From Gamsiella multidivaricata (Eukaryota; Mortierellomycota; Mortierellomycetes; Mortierellales; Mortierellaceae): DNA of 64,000 nt. This document shows, one piece after another, positions 1 through 10,757 of this stretch (position 1 is the first letter of the stretch; each line of letters opens with the position of its first letter). Location of the stretch: contig NW_026251807.1 in NCBI RefSeq assembly GCF_025024155.1, forward strand, positions 49,110-113,109. Reading direction: 5' to 3'. The notes beneath the pieces were generated by a model. It saw nothing but the letters and a program-made list of their open reading frames with translations, had not been told where the DNA came from and did no database searches. The translations under genes were made by a program, and so were the position numbers.

Positions 1-26
1 TTCACAAAGGCGATCCTGCCGCTTAC

Positions 27-70
27 CTCTTGAGGACGTTGGTCTTGATGGAAAGATCTCTGGTGGACAT
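27..70 (-). CDS. Tubulin-folding cofactor A-like protein, first exon only (partial)
   Basis: A minus-strand ATG at 70 opens 14 codons plus two bases (MSTRDLSIKTNVLK) and meets a good splice donor (GTAAGC) at 26. The rest of the gene lies beyond the left edge. The pattern of a short polar start followed by IKT-x-VLKR matches the N-terminus of the tubulin cofactor A / Rbl2 family. These are small helical-bundle chaperones that hold beta-tubulin in the folding pathway in the cytosol. Only 44 nt are visible, so the family call rests on a very short match. What is firm is a start codon with a clean donor. Confidence 0.4.
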
Positions 71-603
71 GGTGTTTGTTGAGTCGAAGGGGTTTCTTGT
101 GGATGCTTGATGCTCGTGGAGGGTGGGGTGGAATGATTCGGTGGCAAAAGGAATGAATGAGGCGTGTTGGAGATGAGACGATTAGACCAAAAAAAAAGAC
201 CTTTTTAAGTTTGGTGACGATGAATTGGGAAATGCGCGTCGTTCGTTGTTTTTACACGTCCGCGGCAGATCGCGTTGGAGAAGCTGAAAGGATTTTTTTT
301 TTTCATTCGTGTCAAAAATGCGCAACTGCTCTTTGAAGGGAGCAAATACTACCTCTTTTTTTTTTAAAATATCTCTTTCTTTATTATTATTAGGATTAAG
401 TAGAGAATTATCCTTTCCGTCAAGGATTAGGGGAAAGAAAAAACCAATCAACCAACGCATTTACATATATATATATTCACAAGGAAGTCCATTTCGGTAA
501 AAACTGATCCACCGCCAATGGGGTTTCCGTGGGCCGACAAATGCTCGCGGATCGCTGCGCGCCTTTTGCTCACAGTGTTGGCAGAGTTGTGGAAATCACT
601 TTT
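71..603. other. Intergenic, upstream of the partial gene
   Basis: No credible coding region is seen. The stretch holds several A or T runs of 8-10 bases (about 188, 293, 356) and an AT dinucleotide run near 465-475. It serves as the upstream region of the partial gene at 70 and the 3' flank of the membrane-protein gene ending at 604. Confidence 0.5.
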
Positions 604-1170
604 TTAGACGACGCCGTTGCGGGGCTGGGTCGAGTAACCGCCGGCAGTGGTAGAAGTGGGGTTGGTGTTGACGCCGCCGGTGTTGTAGTTGTTCGCACCA
701 GCACCAGGGGCTGTGGTGTTGTGGTAGCCGCCGGCGCCGGCTCCGGCGGGAGCAGCAGTTGAGGAACCAGCGTTAGGACCAGACTTGACGACGACAGGCT
801 CAATCTTCTCCGTTACAACCGTGCGGCTGGGTGAACGATGGGCGTCGTTGCCGTAGCCGCCGGTGTTGCCGTAGCCGCCGTTGTTACCGTAGCCGCCGGT
901 GTTACCATAGTTGTCGTAGTGGAAAGCCCTGTGGTTGTGGCGCCTCTTTCTCCAGCAGAGACCCAAGAGGGCAGCAAGAGCCGTGAGAGCCAAGATTCCG
1001 AGAACGATACCGGCGATGGAGCCCCTGGAGATGTGGTGGTCATCGTACACAGGGACGGGGGAGCCACTGGGTCCGACAGCGAGATCGGCGGTTTGAGAAG
1101 CAGCACCGGCAGGAATGGCCGAGGCAGTGGTAGCCACTGCGAGGAAAGCGAGGATGAGCGAGGATTGCAT
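604..1170 (-). CDS. Single-pass membrane protein with signal peptide and Gly/Tyr/Asn repeats
   Basis: This is an uninterrupted 188-aa reading frame. Residues 1-18 form a signal peptide ending ATTASA. A short Ser/Pro-containing segment follows, then one hydrophobic membrane helix at about residues 50-73 that ends in a basic stop-transfer RKRR. The predicted cytoplasmic tail carries four tandem copies of a YGN-T/N/D-GG type motif (about residues 84-109) and then a Gly/Ala/Asn/Thr-rich end. The layout (signal, short outside part, helix, disordered tail) resembles fungal surface sensors or small type I membrane proteins, but there is no WSC or other named domain and I do not recognise the family. 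A CT microsatellite and a TATA-like box lie just upstream, which supports the start. Confidence 0.65.
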   Translation of the reverse strand: MQSSLILAFLAVATTASAIPAGAASQTADLAVGPSGSPVPVYDDHHISRGSIAGIVLGILALTALAALLGLCWRKRRHNHRAFHYDNYGNTGGYGNNGGYGNTGGYGNDAHRSPSRTVVTEKIEPVVVKSGPNAGSSTAAPAGAGAGGYHNTTAPGAGANNYNTGGVNTNPTSTTAGGYSTQPRNGVV

Positions 1171-1189
1171 GGCTATGTTGTCGCGCTGG

Positions 1190-1192
<3 letters not shown>

Positions 1193-1229
<37 letters not shown>
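1193..1229. repeat. (GA)n microsatellite
   Basis: This is a run of about 18 GA units, reading as a CT tract on the minus strand. It sits about 23 bases upstream of the ATG at 1170, so it lies in the presumed 5' leader of the membrane-protein gene. Pyrimidine-rich leaders just before the start are common in this window. Confidence 0.9.
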
Positions 1230-1234
<5 letters not shown>

Positions 1235-1308
1235 GCAGGAGCAGGGGGGGATTAGGGATAGCGATAGTGATAGTTGAGAGAAGGGTGTCGGCAGGGAAAT
1301 CGAATGGG

Positions 1309-1315
1309 TTATATA
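1309..1315 (-). promoter_or_regulatory. TATA-like box of the membrane-protein gene
   Basis: On the minus strand this reads TATATAA, about 140 bases upstream of the ATG at 1170. The CT tract lies between them. The spacing is plausible for a fungal core promoter, but no transcript evidence is available. Confidence 0.35.
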
Positions 1316-2028
1316 TGATCTATAGATCGCGATGACGAACACCCGATGCGCGCACTCCGCCCTTATCCCCGGTCTGACATAACGAAGGAAGGAAAATAAT
1401 GTAAGACCTCGTAAAAAAAGCTGTCTGATTCACCGTCCAACCAGAGGGGGCGTCTCACGCGCTACGAAAGCAGCCCGTGCATGAATGGGGATGGGCCCCT
1501 CCCCTGCCCTAGAAACACTACGTGCCGGCGCCCAGACGAAGCATCATCAAGCATCATCACCCATCATCATCTATACTATTTAACTTTTTCTGCGAAACCT
1601 GTCTCAATGGAATGGTAACACAAACACGCGAAACGCGTAATAACTTATTTTTCCGGTAACGATCGTTGCCTCCCCATGCTGGGGCCATGATGGACCATGA
1701 TGGACCATGATACGTCCGCCGGGAATATAATAAGCGAGGCTAACGAATGCCACAATGTCCACGATGTACGGGATATCCCCCTTCGGACGCCTTTGCGCAC
1801 TCTCCTTCCTTTCCTCCTTTATGCTGTCATCGCCGCTTATTGGAGCCCCATCTTCATCATGGCGCTTTCCCATATCACCCAATGTCCCTATTCGCAGTAT
1901 TGTTGTAACTGTCCACGGACTCAACGTCCTTCTCCTTGCCATTTCCTGTGTCACTGTCACCCATCAGGCGTTCTTACCGTTGACGCCCTTGTCATCACCA
2001 TGACGCTATGTCCAAGCCGCCCTTCACA

Positions 2029-2257
2029 CTAACTGCGCTTAATTCCGCTGCGCTTGTTATAGTTCACAATCCTAAACCGAGTGGCTGTCACAGTTCCGAC
2101 AACGGAAATCGTCGAGGCACCATGCCAGCCTCTCATATGACTAACCGTACTTTTCATGCTCTCCATACTCGTTAACCATGCGAACCATAGGGACAGAGGA
2201 GGAGAAAGCGTGGATGGCAACCGTGGCGGCGAGAACGGTCAGGATGGCGAAGATCAT
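2029..2257 (-). CDS. Candidate small secreted peptide, two exons
   Basis: A minus-strand ATG at 2257 begins a textbook signal peptide (MIFAILTVLAATVAIHA). Its frame stops after 38 codons, but a GTTAGT donor lies right at that stop. Joining 2146-2257 to 2029-2084 removes a 61-nt GT-AG intron in phase and gives a 55-aa product with a basic tail ending RSGIKRS. The mature part would be about 38 residues with no cysteines. Coding-looking fragments continue further left on this strand (to about 1740) in shifting frames, so the locus could instead be a decayed longer secreted-protein gene. No family is recognised. Confidence 0.3.
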
Positions 2258-2921
2258 CTTTGAGTAACAAACAATGGCAGGGAACATGGTCCATGCTCGT
2301 ATAACCAGTGAGGAATGGTCCTTCCCCCTCTTGGTTTACACTTAGTCTAGATTAGCATGAATGGATTCAATGGATCCGAACGCGCGATAGTTCTCATCTC
2401 TCTCTCCATCAGAGCTGCCAACTATCTATAGATGATTCAACAAATCCGGGTTTCCCGCTCCCTCCCTTATCTTCGTAATGCCTCGCGATCAGGAGAAAGA
2501 GAGACAGGGGAGGACATAGTCTAGGAAGCACCATGGTTACCCTCCTCATCACATTATTACACGCTGATGCATCTGCATGCCGAACTAATAAGCTAGGGAA
2601 CTAGCCAGCTTATTTACCCGCCATTTCTCATGTTCCTCTGTGCTGTTTCGCGCGCTGCGCTGCCCGGCATTTGTATAATGTCCTAGCCTTTGAGCTTTGA
2701 GGAGGTGGGGGGCAGAAGGAAAAAAAATGACACAATTTTGTGGAAATATGCGCAACTTTTCATCACCCAATGTTAATCGTCTGCAAGAGACAGGTCTTTT
2801 TCCTCTTCTGTGTCGTCACGCCCGGTGGGTGGGTTACAGACGCTAGCAGACGCTGTCTTTATTTTTATTATGTTTTCTTTTTTTTTTTTTTCGACAGCAT
2901 GGGCCCTTTGCCCTTGGTGGT
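2258..2921. other. Intergenic between peptide candidate and RhoGEF
   Basis: About 660 bases with no supportable gene. It forms the upstream side of the peptide candidate and the 3' flank of the RhoGEF that ends at 2922. A T run of about 13 sits near 2879-2891. Confidence 0.5.
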
Positions 2922-5900
2922 CTACTTCTTCCCGCGTTCCCGCATATTACGCGAGCAATGGAAGGGAATAAGCGTCGGGATCGTTGTCCGCCACATCCTT
3001 GCAGCGATTTCATCTTCCGTCCGAACCAAGTAACTAGTGCTGCTCGTGTTCACGGAAGTACACATGAAGATATTATCTACACACCAAAAAAAAAAAAAAA
3101 AGCACGTTAGTGCGCGCTGGTACGGAAAACAAAAAGGGCAGGGAACAGATCCAGGAATAGTGTCGCGTAATAACCATACCTTCGGACGTATTGCACACAC
3201 TTGTTAGCCTCGAGACCGGCTCGACCAGCTTGAAGTTCCAGGGGGTGCCCTCCTTGCGATGATAACGACTCATGACCCGTTTAGTCCACAGAACAATGTC
3301 TGTGAAAATAAACACATGGTACTCTGCCTCCACATCTGTCGAGTTCTTGATGATGCTGGGTAGATACAGGGCTGATGAAGACACGTTTTTGGGATGTCCG
3401 TTTCCTGTGAGATTCGAAAAGCTGGAGGAGAGACTGAGATTGTACTGCGAGACGAGTTGCGACACCGTCGACTGTTGCTTTGAGGAAAAGGGGGAGGAAG
3501 AAGTTGGGGCCGAGCTTGCGATAGGAATCGGACTAGGAGTGGAGGAGAGCGTGTGTAAGGTCGTAGAGGATGGTGGTGATGACGCACAGACCGAGTAGAA
3601 GCTCGTCCTTTTCGGGTTGCCACGAGAATCAAAGAGATTCCTTGATCGGGAGAAGGGAGTACTTGAAAACGGCGTTGTGGGTGATGTCGGTCCTGACGAT
3701 GATGATGTAGTCGGGAAAGCAGGTTTGGCATGTAGGTGGTGATAATCTAGCTGACGAGGCCGATGAATAAGCACCGGAGGGTCATCATCAGAGGACGGGG
3801 TCGTTATTGGTGACCGAAATCCGTCTCGCCACTCTAAAGATCCGTTCGACACATAGCTCTCCGATTTGCTGTTGATGCCGTGTTTTCCAAAAGCGAATTT
3901 GCTGGGCTGCCGTACTGTGATCCGGTGCACGGGCCCATCCAGGATCAAGTACCGGTGTCGTTCGACAAGGGAAAAATTCTATTAAAACGTCAAGGAATTA
4001 GCTTCGAGTGAAGTGGCTCGGCGTTTTGTCGGAAGCACACACGGCCTGGGGACCTACCGATGGCAGACCCTTGATGCGCTGCTGCAGATCCATTAACATC
4101 TCGTTATGCTCTTCGATCCATATCCGGTCGTCAATCTTTGTGAGCTCTCGCTGATGCTTGTTCAGTGCCTGTTCCAGTTGCGCATAATCGGGATCGTCTG
4201 GTGGTGTCAAGTTCAGTAGGTCCTACAAGAGATAATTGGTGTTGGTGGTTAGTCCAGTGTCAAGTCGGCTGCCTGTTATGATCCTGCTTATTTGTTCTTG
4301 CCTACCTTGAAGAAGAGAGGATATTTCTGTAGCCGTTGGATGGGCTTGAGAAATATACCCTCCATTGTCAAAAACTTGCAGCGTGGCGACTTTAGTAAAT
4401 CCTATGAAGCAGCAGAGAATAGAGAGAGAAAAACAACAATTCTTAGTTACATTTACATCTCTTAGATATTCATGCACATTATAATAAAGAATGAGGAAAG
4501 CATGAAGGTTACTTTGATGATCAGGCAAAGTTCCGAGTTGCCTGCTGCGATCTGTTGGAAATCCCGTGAAGTTGACGTGTACTGCGTAAAGTACGAGTCG
4601 TAGATCGAGAACATGTAAAACTGCCAAGCGGCGGAGAGACAAGCCTGGTTATTTCCAGGTCCTTGAACCAAGCATAGTGTAGCAAAAAAGAAAAGAGAAA
4701 AACAATGACTCTCGGGTCTACTTACACTTTCAAAGACGCTCCCAATGTTCTCGACAATCGGTGTTTCTTGCTGCTGTTTGTTCTGTAACGACTGCAGGTT
4801 CATTGTTTTAATAGGTGTCACAAGAGTATAAGAGAGACAAAAGCACAGCGCAGTGAGTAACCTACCCTGAGTAGCGATTGGTGGCCATTCCACAGGTCTT
4901 TGATATGGGACAGAAGTCGAGCAAGCCGTTCATACAGCTTCACGTCTGCTTTATCGGGACTGAAGCGCTTTTTCCGCCTTGACTCTGCCATCTTGACATT
5001 CAGCTCCTCAACAAATATCTATCATCCACACATGTTCAACATACATCGAAGCTGAGTAAATATCAATAGGCACGTCCAGAATACAAGCGCAACCCACGGA
5101 TTGTTTTTGCGGCATTACCTTGTGTATGCTTTTGAGGTCATCTAAATATTCAGATTCCGTGTAGATAAGCTCAAAGATGGTCTCCTGCTTCTGGATTTGC
5201 TCTGGACTGAGTCCGAGCCCTTGAATCTGGTCCGCGTTCGTCATTGTGTGCTGCCAAAGTGGTTTACATGGCCCAGCGTTAATTGCTGCGATGGTGGCCT
5301 TGGGGATAAAGGATGTCGGAGATGTGGTTGATATAGAGAGCACCGGCGCAGCTTCTGGTTGAGCTGGGATCGGTTTCTCAGTGTCTGGTGCTGTTTTTTG
5401 CTGGCCACCCAACCACCGCGAGGCGAGCCTTTGTTGAGATTGAATGCCGTTGTGGTGTTTCGTAAGGTCGTCCAACATATTTCGGTCCTTGACGCCTGAG
5501 TTGAACACATCCATGGGCTTATTCGGCTGAGGGTTTGAGCTTTTCTGATCGTTGTTGTAAAAGGGAGTGAAGCGCTCCGTCCGCAGCGCGTTCTCGGTGT
5601 CCATGGCTACAAAGGGTCCTGTCGTCTTGACTTTCATTGATTTTGATCGGCCCACAAGTCGCCTGAAGGGCGTCAGCGTCTCCTTTCGTTGCAGACGATT
5701 GGTACTGGATCTTTTGAGTGAGGAAGGATGGGAGATAGAGGAGGAGGCTGCAGAGGCGTATGAGGATGGGTGAGACGAGGTGGAGGAGGGCGCTCTGTCG
5801 AAAGTCCTTTGAAAGGTAGTAAGCGTAAATCCTTTTGAGTAATAGCCTTCTGGAATGGGTTGCGAGGGGCTCCAGCAGACCTGACGATCGTCGGCGGTCT

Positions 5901-6809
5901 TATTGGGGATGCTGAGTGCTGGGTAATGGATGGTGGAGGCGCTGTTGCAGGGCTCACAGAACCTGGCGGTGGTATCTGGGACCTGGAGGTTGAGTTTAGG
6001 GAGCTTTGGCTGTCTTGGGGAGGATATACGGAGGTGTGCCAGAGTCGATAAACCTGGGAAATGAAATACGGCAGAACAATAGAACAAAAAAATAAGAGCG
6101 GGAATCAGAGGAATGAGGAGGAAGAAGGAAAGGAATGCATGGCGTTCTCGATGAACCGATGAGCTAGTAGAGGCGACTTGCACTGCTTCTTCCTATCACT
6201 AGCAAGCTAGCACTCCCAAGCATCCGTCCCCCAGCCCTGCATTACAAAGTGCTGGAGTGTCGCTGGGCAGGGGCAGGGGTAGGGTCGGCCTGTCAGTTGC
6301 CCCAAAAGTTAAAAAAAGGGGGGGAGATACACTGTAGGCAGACAGGTGGTCGCGTAGTTTCGCCGATGACCAGCAGTGGTTCGCAGAGATGACGGATCAA
6401 ATACAACAAACGGGAGCACAAAGAAACAAAAAAGGGAGACTATCGTCATGGTTGCAAATAGCTCCTTTCCCTCATGAGCGGAGATGACAACCCAGCGCGC
6501 CCATAAAAACTACTCACCCTGCACAGCACTACTGCTCCTTATCGGCGTCGAAGGCTGCGACATGTCCCGACCAAAGACTGTGGACCCTTCTAGGGTTCCA
6601 TCGACCTGGGAAGGCTTGACGGAGGAGGCAATTGTGGAGGAAGCAGTTGCTGAGGGTGAGGGTGACCCATTCAAGGTAGGCTGCAGCTGAAAACACGCGG
6701 CCGAACTCTGGATGGTGATGGGTGTGCGTGCAATTGGCAGGTTTAACTGAGTCCTGGTTAGACGTTTCAGGTCTATTGGTTGTTGTTGCTGCTCGATGGC
6801 TGTTCTCAT
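2922..6809 (-). CDS. Rho guanine-nucleotide exchange factor (DH-PH)
   Basis: Nine exons join in phase to 922 aa: 6518-6809, 5119-6053, 4866-5018, 4726-4791, 4513-4620, 4306-4401, 4058-4222, 3180-3978 and 2922-3076. Residues 1 to about 385 are disordered and Ser/Pro-rich. The DH domain follows (about 390-590), with the opening helix IFELIYTESEYLDDL and the CR3 helix LKPIQRLQKYPLFFK, which contacts the GTPase. A PH domain ends the protein; its LFTD-like strand (EYHVFIFTDIVLWTKR) and final helix (TEDEIAARMW) are clear, but a long Ser-rich insertion of about 140 residues splits it. DH-PH proteins swap GDP for GTP on Rho/Cdc42 at the membrane. There is no CNH domain, so it is not a plain Rom2/Tus1 counterpart. 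The start could also be the in-frame ATG at 6965. Confidence 0.88.
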
Positions 6810-7474
6810 GATACAATTGCTACAGGAGGTAGGGCTCTCTGCATGGGGCTTTTGTTGCTGTCGTAGTGTGCTATTACGTTGTTTGACCAGTAATGAAATG
6901 AAGCGATGATAACAGTAAAAGGGTGAAGGTAAAGTAGCTGGTTGAGCACATCCGCGCAGCAGCAACAGAGATAGCAGGAAGCAGCAATAGCATCATTCAT
7001 CAAATGCAGAAAAGGGAATACAAGAAAGAACGAAGCAGACGAGATTCCCATCCAACGGCTACTGTGGTCGACAACAAGACAGACAGACAAAAGCACCATC
7101 CTGGTCCATCCTAAACAAAAAGATGTCTGTAAACGCATCGAATGTGGATCGACATTGTGCTCCTTCTGTGTAGTCCAGTCTAGATACGTGCTCCTCCCTT
7201 CTTCTTTCAAGAAAGTATCATCGCGCATGGGGTATGTGGACCTGTGTGCAGACAAGGAATATATACATACAGCATACGTATTTGATTGGTGCAGAGTTCA
7301 GGAACCGTTTCAAAAAGGTTGCTTGGACATGTTCCGCCAGTGTGTTGGAGGTGCGTGCAAATAGGGAGGGAGAAGTATGCATTTACAAAGAGTTGTTGCG
7401 TCGTATGCCCATCCTCCTCCGTTCATCGCCCTTTGACAAGGAGGCAGCTTCTCCATCGCACTGCCATCGCTTAT

Positions 7475-7510
7475 CCCTTCCTTCCTTCCTTCCTTCCTTC
7501 CTTTCTTTCT
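7475..7510. repeat. (CCTT)n microsatellite
   Basis: About seven units of CCTT pass into CTTT units. It lies in the shared upstream region of the RhoGEF and the MAPK kinase. Confidence 0.85.
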
Positions 7511-7816
7511 TCATTTCATTATCGCTTTCTCGCTGTTGGTGCACAGCCTACCACTGCGGCAATACTCCTTTTTGTTATATTGCACTATTGCACTCCTGTC
7601 CAATCGTGTCTACTCCAGTCGACCTTTAGCGTGCAGGTGTTTCAACTACCTTGGCTTGTTTGTGCATCAATTGACCGATCGGATATTCCCCAGCATTGCC
7701 GCCTTATCCTTTGTGAGTTTGAATGTGAGTGCTCTGTCTTCTCCGCGGTGCACTTATTGAACCTCCTTCGCTCCCCCGCCTGCGTGTACCACCCAATTGG
7801 AAAGTCTTCCTAGTGG

Positions 7817-7824
7817 TATAAAAG
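7817..7824 (+). promoter_or_regulatory. TATA box of the MAPK kinase gene
   Basis: The sequence TATAAAAG lies 185 bases before the ATG at 8002. A pyrimidine-rich stretch follows it. It is one of the clearest core-promoter matches in the window. Confidence 0.55.
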
Positions 7825-8001
7825 GGTTCCCCCTTCCCTCACTTTTCTCATCCCCACACAACTCCCGCTGCTAAAACCCCTCAATTCTCATCTTTTCTTA
7901 TCGTCTCGACTTGTTTTTTCTCATCATCACCATCCCACTCTTTTGCTCACTCTCACTCACACTCACTCACACTCTCTTGATCCACACCCACAGCAACCAC
8001 C

Positions 8002-10601
8002 ATGTCCCTGGCACGATCCCATGCCCGCAAGATGAAGCCTGCACTGCATGTGCAGCTTAACTCTCCCTCCGCCGGCTCTGTCACACCATCCCCAGCACCG
8101 CTCATGAACGTAAGGATCTCTTTGTGAGCACTTTTCTACAGTGCGCCAAAAAAAAAACTAGCTGTTCGCATTGTTGGTCAAATTGAACATTTTTCACACT
8201 CCCTCCTGGATACTTCGCTGCCATGGTCCCGGATGGATGATGAACAGTCTCTTATAACTTTGGAAATATGTGCAAAGTCTGGGTACCAATGTTTTTGATC
8301 TTGGCTCCTAATTGCTCATCAGAATGTGGAGGTTTATTTGAATTCGTTCTTCGCTTATCGACACCTTGTGCACTTCCAATTGCTGCCATTCTGCGCAATA
8401 CATTCCACTTCAGTTTCTTAACAACCTCTATGAAGTTGTTTTATCTTCTCAATCCAAGTCCTTCTGCAACATCAAATATACGTGATCTTACATGGGATTA
8501 CCGTACAAAAGTGAAAAGAGTGTCCGTGTTTCCTTGGAGCAGCTGTGCTTGTTCTATAGGAACAACAAGTTGATAATCCTGGGTGAAGTATGGATTGAAT
8601 CCTTTACTAAAAGGCCTGACATGATGTAGGCAGATAGCGAGGTGCAGCCACTCAAAGAGTTCCATGCACGCCCCAATCCAATGTACGCAAAACGATTGCT
8701 GAGATTGGTATCGCTGACCATCCGCACCTACCCGACATCTTTTGAGGAGTGTTCAAGATCACAAGAGTTGCAATTTACATAATTTGAGGATGATTGGAGG
8801 TGGATTTTGCACCAATCGTCAAAAAAGTCCATATCGACCTCCTACTTTTAATGAGCAATTGAGGATCGTGGTTCTACATGGGCTTCAGGACTTTGCACTC
8901 AGGTTTCAGCAATTTGGCAGACCATACATCATCATTCCCGGGGTCATGTCAGTAAAGTATTTCAAGAGATGTCAAAAGTAGCCGATTTGATCCAATATGC
9001 AGACGGCTTTTTATTTTACTTTTTTATTTTTTTTGATGCAGTGTAATCGCAGCATGTCTTGAGAGAACGGCTCGGTCAATAACACCTTGCTCACTTCTAT
9101 TTATAATAGAGACCTCTCATGGAGTATCTTGAGCGTAACCCCCGGGACCCATCACGGGAGGCCCAGTACTCAATGGTCACAGGATCAGATAAGGAGACAC
9201 AGTCGATCAGAAGCATTCCTGAGACGCCAGGAGGAACCCGGGGACCGGATCCTCTGATGAATTATACCCTCCGTCCAGAGGATATGGTCACGATCAAAAA
9301 ATTGGGCGAAGGTTCTGCAGGAACCGTAAGCAAAGTCAAGCATGTTCCCACAGGATTTGTCATGGCGAGAAAAGTACGTTGTCATCTAGGCTGGAATGGC
9401 CTGGTTGCCATACACGGAGTTAGCGCGACACATCTTGAAACGAAGGGTTTGTCCTAACCTATCCCTGCGTCTTCTTTTGTTTAGCACGTTCGATGTGATC
9501 CCAACCCTGATTTTCAGAGACTGCTTCAGCGCGAACTAAAAACTCTGGACAGGTGTCATTCCCCATGGATAGTCACCTTTTATGGCGCTTACATGGAGGA
9601 CGACGAATTGGCGATCTGCATGGAGTATTGCGAGGGAGGAAGTATGGAGGCGGTCTATAAGCGGGTGCTAGAGAAGGGACAGACAATATCGGAGAGCATC
9701 CTCGGCAAGATCAGCGAGGCCGTTCTCAACGGTCTGGTTTATCTGCACAAGATGCACCATGTCATCCACAGAGGTGAGCATACCTTTGCGTATTTGCTCG
9801 CAGATTGGGTTGTTAGAAGAGAGCTGCTCCTTAAAATAACTCTTCTCATTGTTTTTTGAACTGTAGACTTGAAGCCGTCCAACATTGTGGTCACTATGGA
9901 GGGTCGGATCAAACTCTGCGACTTTGGTGTCAGTGGCGATCTTGTTAACTCACTTGCAGAGACATTCGTCGGAACAAGTTATTATATGGCTGTATGTATT
10001 AGCAAAACAGGACAATGACAATACTTGTTTACAGACACACTGCGCTTTGAACATATGGAACTAACAACTGTACGTTTGGGTTCATTCAAATTATGCAATG
10101 CTGATTAGCCTGAACGAATCCAAGGAGGAAAGTATCCTGTGCAGTCGGATGTGTGGTCGCTAGGACTGACTATGGTGGAGATCGCCCAGATGAAGAACCC
10201 GTTCCCAACAAATCTGGCAGCCTTTGAGCTGTTGCATTACATCGTCAACCAGCCTGTTCCTTCGCTGCCAGAGGATGAGCCATGGTCAAAAGATTTCAGG
10301 GACTTCTTGAACCAATGGTATGGGCGTCACTTTTAACAAAAATATCTTCATTAACTACCGCAGAATGTTTCTCCCTTCCCCCAGCATGACATTAATATCT
10401 CGACTTCTACCCTCGTTTCTAATTTCTTTTGATAGTTTCATCAAGGACTTTATGAAGCGGCCAACACCGGAGCAAATCATGGACCACCCATTCATTATCG
10501 ACTCGTCAAAACGGACAGACGAGGAGGTCGACATGAAATCGTGGATCCAGCACGTTTGGGATTTCGAAAGTCCCTCGGTCCAAACCCCCAAAGTCGTCTA
10601 A
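8002..10601 (+). CDS. MAP kinase kinase (MEK family, MKK1/2-like)
   Basis: Six exons join in phase to 386 aa: 8002-8109, 9110-9373, 9485-9773, 9867-9991, 10109-10317 and 10436-10601. After about 80 disordered residues comes a full protein kinase: the Gly loop ([12 protein letters not shown]), an acidic helix region, the catalytic loop [13 protein letters not shown] in [10 protein letters not shown], and the activation segment [18 protein letters not shown]. The S-x3-T pair in SLAET is the MEK phosphorylation site pattern. The hinge [10 protein letters not shown] and the SDVWSLGLT helix are also clear. The NSLA-TF-GTS-YMAPERI form is closest to cell-wall-integrity MKKs, but Ste7-type MEKs are similar, so the pathway is inferred. 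The first intron is unusually long (1,000 nt). The gene has its own TATA box. Confidence 0.9.
8110..9109 (+). other. Oversized first intron of the MAPK kinase with coding-like debris
   Basis: The intron is bounded by GTAAGG and AATAG and joins phase 0 to phase 0. Other introns of this gene are 93-118 nt. Inside, plus-strand segments near 8,520-8,720 and 8,840-8,980 read like protein (for example [11 protein letters not shown] and [17 protein letters not shown]) but are broken by stops and frame changes. This looks like an old insertion or gene remnant. No family is recognised. Confidence 0.4.
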
Positions 10602-10757
10602 GCCCCGCTCAACAACACGACGCTCTGTAATGAAACCTATATTTCAGGCGCAAGTTCAACAGCATACGTAGAGAGAGAATCATAAAGCATCATATCCATA
10701 CCTTCATTCTGGTTTTCTACAACAATTATGTATGCTATGAGCGTCTAAAAGACCAGT

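Larger units (their letters stand above)
6810..8001. promoter_or_regulatory. Divergent intergenic region, RhoGEF / MAPK kinase
   Basis: About 1.2 kb separates the two outward-facing starts. I see no gene in it. The right part turns pyrimidine-rich towards the kinase start, with a CCTT repeat, a TATA box and a long CT/CA leader. Reading frames here lack splice or codon support. Confidence 0.5.
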
